Below, in pieces: positions 1 to 5,390 of a stretch of DNA of 10,303 bases (positions within the stretch are counted from its first letter, which is position 1; every line of letters begins with the position of its first letter). Under the pieces are notes generated by a model. It had not been told where the DNA came from, searched no databases, and saw only the letters and a list, made by a program, of their open reading frames with translations. The stretch is taken from contig CATJZL010000043.1 in the NCBI GenBank assembly GCA_949745755.1, forward strand, positions 1 to 10,303, given 5' to 3'. The translations under genes and the position numbers were made by a program. Source of the stretch: UBA2730 sp022793235. Lineage in GTDB: Bacteria > Bacillota_I > Bacilli_A > RF39 > UBA660.

Positions 1-1617
1 GGTCAAAAAAAACGTAAAGTATATCAAAAAAGACTTCCTGAGGATCCAAGTAAAGATTATTACTTTATTCAAAGACTAACAGGAAAGACAGAACCAATTT
101 TAGTCGAATATGGATTTATAGATAATAAAGCTGATGCCAACAAGCTAAGAAACAATTTAGAAGACTATGTAGAAGGAGCAGTAAAAGCCATAACAAATTA
201 TGCTGGATATACCTATACACCACCTAACACTTCTATAACAGGAGAGTACTATACAGTTCAAAAGGGAGACAGCCTTTGGAGTATAGCAAACAAATTTAAT
301 ACTACAGTAGAAAATTTAAGAAAATTAAATAACTTAACAAGTGATATTCTACAAATCGGACAAAAATTATTAATAAAAGAATCTTCTAATCCAGAAGATG
401 TCACAACCTATATAGTACAAAAAGGAGATAGTCTTTGGAGTATAGCAAATAAATTTAATACCACAGTAGAAAATTTAAGGAAGTTGAATAACCTAACAAG
501 TGATATATTGCAAGTAGGACAAATATTAATTATAAAAGAAACAGAAATACCACCATCTACTAATACAACAACCTATATTGTGCAAAAAGGAGATAGCCTT
601 TGGAGTATAGCAAATAAATTTAATACTACAGTAGAAAATTTAAGAAATTTGAATCGATTAACAAGCGATACTCTACAAATAGGACAAGAACTAATAGTAC
701 CAAACGAAAATAACGAAGAAAAACCAGAAACTACCATCAGTTATACAGTAAAAAAAGGAGATAGCCTTTGGAAAATAGCAAATGAATATAATGTATCAGT
801 AAATGATATTATAAATTTAAACAATCTAACAAGTAATATATTACAAGTAGGACAAGTATTATTAATTCCAGTGACAACAACACGCCCGCCAGAACCACCA
901 ATTATGGAGACAACCTACACAGTTCAAAGAGGAGACAGCCTTTGGAGTATAGCAAATAAATTTAATACCACAGTAGAAAAATTAAGAGCAGTAAACAACT
1001 TAACAACGGATATCTTACAAATAGGACAAATATTAACAATTCCATCACCCAATGATACTTATATATCAGAAACAGAAATAGAAGAATACAATCCTATAAC
1101 CAATACACAAGAAGGAGATATAACAGTGGTAGATGAAGAAGCTCCAGTACCAGAATTAACATCACCATTATTAACAGAACAACCATCAGAATTACAAGAT
1201 TATACTACAATACTACCAACAAATAATAATCAGATAAAAAAAGAAGAAACTGAAAATTTAAATAATCTCCTAAATACAGAGGTATTACAAGAGGAACCCA
1301 CAAGAGAAGAAAAAGAAGAAGAATACCATGTAAAAAGAGGAGACAGTTTGTGGCTTATAGCAAAAAAATACAATACAACAGTAACTAATTTGATCAATTA
1401 TAATGAATTACAAAGTATAAATTTAAAAATAAATGATATATTAAAAGTACCAACTACTATTCAATCTAGAAATTATTATACAGTCCAAAATGGAGATACA
1501 TTATGGAGTATTGCATCTTCTCATAATTTATCTTTTCAAGAATTAAAAAAAATAAATAATTTAAAAGACAATTCAGTAACAATTGGACAAAAATTAATTG
1601 TAAACGAGAAAGAATAA
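1..1617 (+). CDS. N-acetylmuramoyl-L-alanine amidase (Amidase_3) with seven LysM repeats, 5'-truncated by the window edge
   Basis: Frame 1 is open from the first base to TAA at 1615-1617 (a second TAA follows), so the gene begins upstream; 538 residues are visible. Visible residues 1-75 look like the C-terminal end of a zinc-dependent Amidase_3 domain: the EPILVEYGFIDN segment carries the likely catalytic Glu (E36, nt 106-108) of this family, which cuts the MurNAc-L-Ala bond of peptidoglycan. Seven LysM modules follow, starting near nt 247, 406, 571, 739, 913, 1321 and 1474, each with the (V/Q)xxGDSLWSIA core and an ending like LQIGQ.L.I. LysM binds GlcNAc-containing glycans, so the tail should anchor the enzyme on the wall. 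An acidic Thr/Pro-rich linker (nt about 1045-1320) separates LysM5 from LysM6. A signal peptide would lie outside the window. The ATG at 484 lies inside LysM2 and is not a start. Role could be cell separation, wall turnover or spore-related lysis; the sequence does not decide. Confidence 0.9.
   Translation, partial: GQKKRKVYQKRLPEDPSKDYYFIQRLTGKTEPILVEYGFIDNKADANKLRNNLEDYVEGAVKAITNYAGYTYTPPNTSITGEYYTVQKGDSLWSIANKFNTTVENLRKLNNLTSDILQIGQKLLIKESSNPEDVTTYIVQKGDSLWSIANKFNTTVENLRKLNNLTSDILQVGQILIIKETEIPPSTNTTTYIVQKGDSLWSIANKFNTTVENLRNLNRLTSDTLQIGQELIVPNENNEEKPETTISYTVKKGDSLWKIANEYNVSVNDIINLNNLTSNILQVGQVLLIPVTTTRPPEPPIMETTYTVQRGDSLWSIANKFNTTVEKLRAVNNLTTDILQIGQILTIPSPNDTYISETEIEEYNPITNTQEGDITVVDEEAPVPELTSPLLTEQPSELQDYTTILPTNNNQIKKEETENLNNLLNTEVLQEEPTREEKEEEYHVKRGDSLWLIAKKYNTTVTNLINYNELQSINLKINDILKVPTTIQSRNYYTVQNGDTLWSIASSHNLSFQELKKINNLKDNSVTIGQKLIVNEKE
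247..1044 (+). repeat. Tandem coding repeats: LysM modules 1-5, nearly identical at DNA level
   Basis: The five modules recur at intervals of about 159, 165, 168 and 174 bp (measured at the CTT before the invariant TGG: 274, 433, 598, 766, 940). Modules 1, 2, 3 and 5 share long stretches at nucleotide level, including third positions, around CTTTGGAGTATAGCAAA and the following TTTAATAC.ACAGTAGAAAA; module 4 and the two distal modules (1321, 1474) have diverged. Such silent-site identity suggests recent duplication or gene conversion rather than old divergence. It is a protein-coding repeat, not a CRISPR array. Confidence 0.85.
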
Positions 1618-1621
1618 TAAG

Positions 1622-1650
1622 AAAAATTCACATTGAAGTGGATTTTTTAT
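1622..1650 (+). terminator. Intrinsic terminator of the amidase gene
   Basis: AATTCAC (1625-1631) pairs with GTGGATT (1638-1644) around the 6-nt loop ATTGAA with one G-T wobble. The stem is extended by an A-run on the left, and the right arm runs directly into a T-run (1643-1648). It starts five bases after the stop. Confidence 0.75.
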
Positions 1651-1716
1651 TTGAAATCAAAACTAAAAAAGAAAAAGAAATTTATAAACTTATAGTATTA
1701 AAATAAAGAAAAAATA

Positions 1717-1725
1717 TGTTAAAAT
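1717..1725 (+). promoter_or_regulatory. Possible extended -10 for the 1765 gene
   Basis: TGTTAAAAT (1717-1725) fits the TGnTAnAAT form of an extended -10 box, 40 bases before the ATG and after the amidase terminator. The -35 position (about 1697-1702, ATTAAA) is weak. In DNA this AT-rich such matches arise by chance, so this is tentative. Confidence 0.35.
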
Positions 1726-1764
1726 AAAAGTAGAAAATAAAAAAGAATAGGAAGAAGGGTAAAA

Positions 1765-2829
1765 ATGAATAAAAATATGACAGAAAATACAAATAATAAT
1801 GTAGTTTCAAAAGAACCAAACCTCCCTACACAAAAAGTCATGCCCACACCATTACCAAATAATAGTCTAAATCAAACTATACCAATAAAATCAGAGAATA
1901 ATAGTCTACCTCCTCAAATGATAAATCAAAACCAAGTAGTACAACCTTCAGTGCAAAATCAAACAGTTACACAATATAATAATCAAATGCCATCCCAAGT
2001 AGTACCTTCTTATCCACAAAATATGCAACCTACGATTTCTCAGAATAATAGAACACAACCAGTAGAGAGAACATCCAATAATATGACGCCAAATAGTAAT
2101 CTTCCAAATAAAACAGAAAAGGAAGAAATAGAAGGAAATAGTACAAAAAAAATGCTAAGAAAAATATTTATTTATTTAATATTTATAGGATTAATTCTAG
2201 CAGCAGCAGCAACCTATTTATTGGTAGATGACAATAACAAATATAAAAATTATATAGTAACAGTAGCAGATTTAATCGATTATGATAAGGTAGAAAAGGG
2301 TGGATTAGTATATTATCGTGGAAATTATAAGTATAAAATAAAAAGAAAAGAATATTTTTATACACCTAAAGAATTAACGCAAAATACACCAGCTAAGATA
2401 ATACAATTAAAATATAATTCAAAAAATCCAAATAAAGTTTATGAAAAAGGAGCCTCAAAATACTTTTTCATCATATTGTTTACAGGACTTGGATTAAGTT
2501 TTATCTCAGGAAGTATAGCCATTGCGCTTACATCAAGCAAAACAAAAAAGATAATAACAATAAAAGTAATTGAACAAGTAAATTGTGTTGGAGGAAAAAG
2601 AATTTATCTAGAAAATATAAATGAAACGCAGGAAAATGAGAAATACTATGTTTATTTTACAAACAATCAAACAAAATTCGCGCTAGGAAATTATCTGAAC
2701 CTAAATATTTTTGAATATGGGGAAACCTTTACAACAGAAAACTATAAAAATATATCTGCAAAAACAATTTATGAATTTAAAGACAAGGATTTTACTTTAT
2801 TACCACAACAAGTAAACAAAAATGACTAA
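1765..2829 (+). CDS. Two-TM membrane protein with Q/N/P-rich N-terminus and DUF3592-like loop, function unknown
   Basis: 354 aa; ATG at 1765 is preceded by AGGAAGAAGG (about 1749-1758, 6 nt spacing), which favours it over the ATG at 1777. I do not recognise a specific gene. Residues 1 to about 125 are low-complexity and rich in Asn, Gln, Pro and Ser, probably disordered and cytoplasmic. A basic patch (KKMLRK) leads into TM1 (about 134-154). The loop 155-232 contains a Tyr-rich YYRGNYKYKIKRKEY segment followed by KYNSKNPNKVY, which resembles the Y.Y.v.gk.y ... v.YnP.NP pattern of DUF3592 proteins. TM2 (about 233-256) ends at a basic SSKTKK patch, predicting both termini inside. A C-terminal cytoplasmic domain of about 95 aa shows no motif I know. 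It stands alone between the amidase terminator and a long non-coding gap. The family link is inference from pattern; no enzyme residues are visible. Confidence 0.85.
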   Translation: MNKNMTENTNNNVVSKEPNLPTQKVMPTPLPNNSLNQTIPIKSENNSLPPQMINQNQVVQPSVQNQTVTQYNNQMPSQVVPSYPQNMQPTISQNNRTQPVERTSNNMTPNSNLPNKTEKEEIEGNSTKKMLRKIFIYLIFIGLILAAAATYLLVDDNNKYKNYIVTVADLIDYDKVEKGGLVYYRGNYKYKIKRKEYFYTPKELTQNTPAKIIQLKYNSKNPNKVYEKGASKYFFIILFTGLGLSFISGSIAIALTSSKTKKIITIKVIEQVNCVGGKRIYLENINETQENEKYYVYFTNNQTKFALGNYLNLNIFEYGETFTTENYKNISAKTIYEFKDKDFTLLPQQVNKND

Positions 2830-3173
2830 AAAATAATCTACAAAAGAACGATAAATAGTAGAGTAAGAAACTTATCTAAAAGTAGGATTAAATTCTAAAA
2901 AAGACATAATCATAATAAATATGATATAACATAGTAAATTATAAAATATATCTATATTAGATCTCCTAATAAAAGAAAGGAAATATTCACTAGAATTAAA
3001 AATATTTTCTAAACTTCCAGACAATAAGAAATCAAAAGAATATATTCATAAAAAAATTCCTAATATGATCTATTATAAGTAGTGAAAATAGAATAAAGAT
3101 AGAAAAAAGACAAGTTTTGTCGTATTGATAACAAAATAATAGTAATAATTTATAATAGAGATGGAGGAACAAT

Positions 3174-3272
3174 ATGAATGAAGAAATAATATATAAAATA
3201 AACAAAATGCTTACAGATATAAAATACATAAAATTAAAACATAAAGCGATTAAAATAAACAAAAGGAAATAA
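3174..3272 (+). CDS. Possible small protein, 32 aa, lysine/isoleucine-rich
   Basis: ATG at 3174, TAA at 3270-3272. The support is the Shine-Dalgarno: GGAGG at 3163-3167 lies 6 nt before the ATG, as good as those of the real genes here, and a perfect TATAAT sits at 3151-3156. The peptide starts MNEEIIYKINKML and ends KINKRK; it is basic (net positive), without a membrane segment or Cys, so it does not look like a type I toxin. If the TATAAT is the -10, the transcript would start almost at the SD, giving a very short leader. It may be a genuine small protein, a truncated gene start, or chance in AT-rich DNA. Confidence 0.35.
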   Translation: MNEEIIYKINKMLTDIKYIKLKHKAIKINKRK

Positions 3273-3360
3273 ATTAGACATATATTGACAGAAAAAACCT
3301 GTATTATATTCATTTATGAAAAATTACCTGTAACAATCAAGTTTTAGACTAGGAAAAGAA

Positions 3361-3389
3361 TTGACAAAATACTTTGTTTTTGCAATAAT
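3361..3389 (+). promoter_or_regulatory. gpsB(-rnpB-rodZ-pgsA) promoter
   Basis: A perfect -35 TTGACA (3361-3366), 17-bp spacer, then AATAAT (3384-3389) preceded by TG at 3381-3382, an extended -10. Transcription would start near 3396, about 20 nt before the gpsB ATG. As no promoter of comparable quality is visible before rnpB or rodZ, it probably drives the whole block to the terminator after pgsA. Confidence 0.7.
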
Positions 3390-3415
3390 ATTACTGTAAA
3401 GGGATTGGTGATAAA

Positions 3416-3790
3416 ATGTACCAAAATAAAATAGTGCTTACGCCACAGGAAATTTTAGAAAAAGAATTTAAGATAGATACACGTGGTTATCGCCTAAAAG
3501 AGGTAGACCAGTTTCTAGATACTATAATAGGTGATTATGAACAATTTTTTAATATGGTAAATGATCTAGAAAGAGAAAAAGCAGATTTATTAGCAGAAGT
3601 AATGAACTTAAAACAAGAGCTTAGAATTGCTAAAAATCAAGCAACATTTGCCAAAAATAATGAATCAAATGAAATGTCAAATCTAGATATTATGCGTAGA
3701 CTATCTAGGCTTGAAAAAATTGTTTATGGAAGTGATACAACAAAAGAGAATCTAGCAAATAAAGAAGAACCTGATGAAAATGAAGAATAA
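3416..3790 (+). CDS. gpsB: GpsB, DivIVA-family cell division regulator
   Basis: 124 aa. GpsB is a small cytoplasmic coiled-coil protein that binds the inner membrane leaflet and the cytoplasmic tails of penicillin-binding proteins, coordinating septal and lateral wall synthesis. The N-terminal DivIVA-type domain is clear: LTPQEILEKEFK (8-19), the RGY (23-25) of the membrane-binding turn, EVDQFLD (29-35) and a coiled coil to about residue 75. After a polar linker, residues about 88-105 (SNLDIMRRLSRLEKIVYG) match the short C-terminal helix typical of GpsB rather than the longer DivIVA. The upstream SD is modest (AAGGGA at 3399-3404; GGTG nearer the ATG). The gene directly precedes rnpB, the same adjacency as in B. 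subtilis, which supports the assignment. The C-terminal ten residues are strongly acidic. Confidence 0.92.
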   Translation: MYQNKIVLTPQEILEKEFKIDTRGYRLKEVDQFLDTIIGDYEQFFNMVNDLEREKADLLAEVMNLKQELRIAKNQATFAKNNESNEMSNLDIMRRLSRLEKIVYGSDTTKENLANKEEPDENEE

Positions 3791-4158
3791 AAATAAATAA
3801 TATTTTAGACAAACGCGATACGATTAATCGTATTGAGGAAAGTCCATGCTCACACAATCTGTGATGATTGTAGTGTTCGTGCTTAGGGAAAAAATAACCT
3901 AAGGTAGAAAAATTCTAACGACAAAAAAATAACCTAAGTCTTTGGATAAGGTTATTTTTTAAAAAGTGCCACAGTGACGATTTTTTAAGAAATTAAAGAG
4001 TGAAACGAGGTAAACTCCACGAGTGAGAAACCCAAATTATGGTAGGGGAGCTTTAACAAAGGAATAAGAACGAATGTTAAAGACTGAGAGATCAGTAGAT
4101 AGATGTTTGTCACCTTTATAGGTACAGAACATGGCTTATTAAATATTATTTGTTTATA
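3791..4158 (+). ncRNA. rnpB: RNase P RNA, type B (Bacillus class)
   Basis: Catalytic RNA that removes the 5' leader of pre-tRNAs together with the RnpA protein. Conserved blocks in order: GAGGAAAGTCCATGCTC (3835-3851), TAGTGTTCGTGC (about 3871-3882), CACAGTGACG (3970-3979), GAAACGAGGTAAACTCC (about 4002-4018), GAGAAACCCAAATTATGG (about 4025-4042) and ACAGAACATGGCTTA (4124-4138). The ends are set by the P1 helix: 3791-3805 pairs with 4141-4155 over 15 positions with one G-U. P3 is a short perfect palindrome (3818-3833). A 12-bp AT-rich stem (3924-3935 with 3949-3960) occupies the P12 position. Length about 365 nt is close to the type-B norm of about 400, slightly reduced. It starts one base after the gpsB stop and abuts the rodZ SD, so it is probably cut out of a longer transcript. 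Confidence 0.95.
3889..3960 (+). repeat. 15-bp direct repeat plus terminator-like hairpin inside rnpB
   Basis: AAAAAATAACCTAAG occurs at 3889-3903 and again at 3924-3938. The segment AGGTTATTTTTT (3949-3960) is the exact complement of the first 12 bases of both copies, so it can pair with either. With the near copy it forms a 12-bp hairpin ending in six U's, shaped like an intrinsic terminator, but it corresponds in position to P12 of the type-B fold. Confidence 0.75.
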
Positions 4159-4166
4159 AAGAGGTG
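4158..4166 (+). promoter_or_regulatory. Ribosome binding site that fixes the rodZ start
   Basis: AAAGAGGTG (4158-4166) contains GAGGTG, complementary to the 16S 3' end, and lies 6 nt before TTG 4173. The GTG at 4164 that would give a longer frame is part of this SD and so is not the start. The site begins three bases after the P1 helix of rnpB ends. Confidence 0.75.
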
Positions 4167-4172
4167 TTTATT

Positions 4173-4673
4173 TTGAAAGAATTAGGTAGTTTTTTAAAAA
4201 GAGCTAGAATTAGCAATGGAGTAAGTTTAGATGAAGCAGCATCGGACTTATCCCTTTCAATAACACAACTTGAAAATATAGAAAGTGGGAATACCAAAGC
4301 CTTTAGGGATATTTATGAGTTAAAAGAACACATTATAACTTATACGAAATATTTAGGTTTAAATCCAGATGAAGTATTAGATGTATTTAATGAATTTCTA
4401 TTTGAAAAAACATCAAAGATATCATTACAAGATATAAGAGAAGCAGAACAGAAAGAAGTAAGCAAAACAAATGAAGAAAAAAGGGATATAAGATCTCCAT
4501 ATACATTAATACGAAGAAGAAAAATAAATATTTGGCCAATTTTAATCTGGTTTTCTATTATTTTGTTAATTACATCCATTGCCTTAATCATAATCAAAAA
4601 TATAAGTAAAGAGGAAATACGAAAAACAGAACTAAAGCCTCTTTGGGAGGATATATATGAATTTACCTACTAA
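4173..4673 (+). CDS. rodZ: RodZ-like protein: Cro/C1-type HTH plus one TM segment, short form
   Basis: 166 aa from a TTG start chosen by SD spacing and by the family-typical MKELG.FLK beginning. Residues 1 to about 75 form the helix-turn-helix domain (HTH_25) seen at the N-terminus of RodZ: LGSFLKRARISNGVSLDEAA ... LENIESGN ... YLGLNPDEV. In RodZ this domain does not mainly bind DNA but contacts MreB filaments in the cytoplasm. A charged juxtamembrane segment (SPYTLIRRRK) precedes one TM helix (about 121-142). Only about 24 residues follow outside, so the periplasmic/extracellular DUF4115 domain of long RodZ proteins is missing. It overlaps pgsA by 17 bp (translational coupling likely). In B. 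subtilis the homologue (ymfM) also precedes pgsA. Without mreB in view, a role in cell shape is inferred. Confidence 0.82.
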   Translation: MKELGSFLKRARISNGVSLDEAASDLSLSITQLENIESGNTKAFRDIYELKEHIITYTKYLGLNPDEVLDVFNEFLFEKTSKISLQDIREAEQKEVSKTNEEKRDIRSPYTLIRRRKINIWPILIWFSIILLITSIALIIIKNISKEEIRKTELKPLWEDIYEFTY

Positions 4674-5265
4674 ACTCACTATCATGAGAATAATTATGAC
4701 CTTTATTATTATATTTATTTTACTATTTCCATTTTACGCAGTAGGAGTAGAATTTCCACAATATACAGTAAGTGGCATTGTGATAAAAAGTGAATATATA
4801 GTTGCAGGAATATTATTTATAATAGCAAGTATAACAGACTTTATTGATGGATATTTAGCAAGAAAAAATAATCAAGTAACAGATCTTGGAAAAATGTTAG
4901 ATGCTATAGCAGATAAAATATTAGTAAATACGATTTTAATTATTCTAGCATGCCAGGGCTTTATATACCCGATAATTCCAGTAATAACAGTCCTAAGAGA
5001 TACATTTGTAGATGCTATTAAAATGCAATCAGCAGGGAAAGGAAAAGTTGTAGCAGCAATCAAGACAGGAAAAATCAAAACAGCCTCTCTTATGATAGGA
5101 ATCGTACTAGTTCTTTTCTATAATTTGCCATTTGAAATAATGAATCTAAACGTAGGAACTTTCTTTCTTATAATTGGTGCAGTAATGTCTATTATTTCAG
5201 GAATAGAATACTATAATTTGCATAAAAAATTAATATTTGGAGAAAAAGAAGAAATTTTATCCTAA
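4657..5265 (+). CDS. pgsA: CDP-diacylglycerol-glycerol-3-phosphate 3-phosphatidyltransferase
   Basis: 202 aa membrane enzyme that makes phosphatidylglycerol phosphate from CDP-diacylglycerol and glycerol 3-phosphate, the committed step to PG and cardiolipin. The CDP-alcohol phosphotransferase signature D-x2-DG-x2-AR-x8-G-x3-D-x3-D is complete: D61, D64, G65, A68, R69, G78, D82 and D86. Hydrophobic segments lie near residues 7-29, 45-63, 88-110, 145-160 and 165-185. A PgsA rather than another family member is indicated by the N-terminal NLPTKLTIMRI stretch and by its place after rodZ as in B. subtilis. GGGAGG (4645-4650), 6 nt before the ATG, lies inside rodZ. The length is close to the roughly 190 aa usual in Bacilli; the extra residues are in the loop after TM1 (30-45). 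Confidence 0.93.
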   Translation: MNLPTKLTIMRIIMTFIIIFILLFPFYAVGVEFPQYTVSGIVIKSEYIVAGILFIIASITDFIDGYLARKNNQVTDLGKMLDAIADKILVNTILIILACQGFIYPIIPVITVLRDTFVDAIKMQSAGKGKVVAAIKTGKIKTASLMIGIVLVLFYNLPFEIMNLNVGTFFLIIGAVMSIISGIEYYNLHKKLIFGEKEEILS

Positions 5266-5273
5266 TAGGAAGT

Positions 5274-5301
5274 AAAAAAAAGAACAGAAGTGTTCTTTTT
5301 T
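5274..5301 (+). terminator. Intrinsic terminator after pgsA
   Basis: AAAAAAGAACA (5276-5286) pairs perfectly with TGTTCTTTTTT (5291-5301) around the tetraloop GAAG. It lies 10 bases after the pgsA stop and ends the gpsB-rnpB-rodZ-pgsA unit before recA. Confidence 0.85.
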
Positions 5302-5390
5302 ATTGAATTAATTTATATAAATAGAATAAGAATATTGCATTTTCGAATTATGTATTATAAGATTAAGAAGTAGGGAATGTAGGAGGAATT

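Larger units (their letters stand above)
2830..3415. other. Long AT-rich intergenic region, mostly without recognisable genes
   Basis: 586 bases separate the 1765 gene from gpsB. No clear terminator follows the stop at 2829. No tRNA, T-box or riboswitch signature is seen. The left part (2830-3110) shows nothing convincing. The right part holds a small hairpin (GACAA-GTT-TTGTC at 3110-3122), a TATAAT (3151-3156), the possible 32-aa ORF at 3174, a TTGACA (3285-3290) lacking a good -10, and the gpsB promoter. A minus-strand open frame at 3032-3313 is Phe/Leu/Ile-rich, as expected for the complement of A-rich DNA, and has no supporting signal. Confidence 0.6.

Noticed and set aside
262..1044. Regularly spaced near-identical DNA repeats resembling a CRISPR array
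   Set aside because: The period of about 160-170 bp is far too long, and the repeats are in frame and encode LysM modules.
3110..3122. GACAAGTTTTGTC hairpin as a terminator or regulatory RNA
   Set aside because: The stem is only 5 bp with a 3-nt loop and there is no T-run after it; too weak to call.
3032..3313. Minus-strand 93-codon open frame rich in Phe/Leu/Ile
   Set aside because: It is the complement of A-rich non-coding DNA, has no SD or promoter, and overlaps the small plus-strand ORF with a good SD.
4164..4172. GTG at 4164 as the rodZ start
   Set aside because: It is inside the GAGGTG Shine-Dalgarno itself; the TTG at 4173 has proper spacing and gives the usual family N-terminus.
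5344..5357. CGAATTATGTATTA as an SOS (LexA) box
   Set aside because: The right half does not match the GTTCG arm, and there is no dyad symmetry beyond the first bases.
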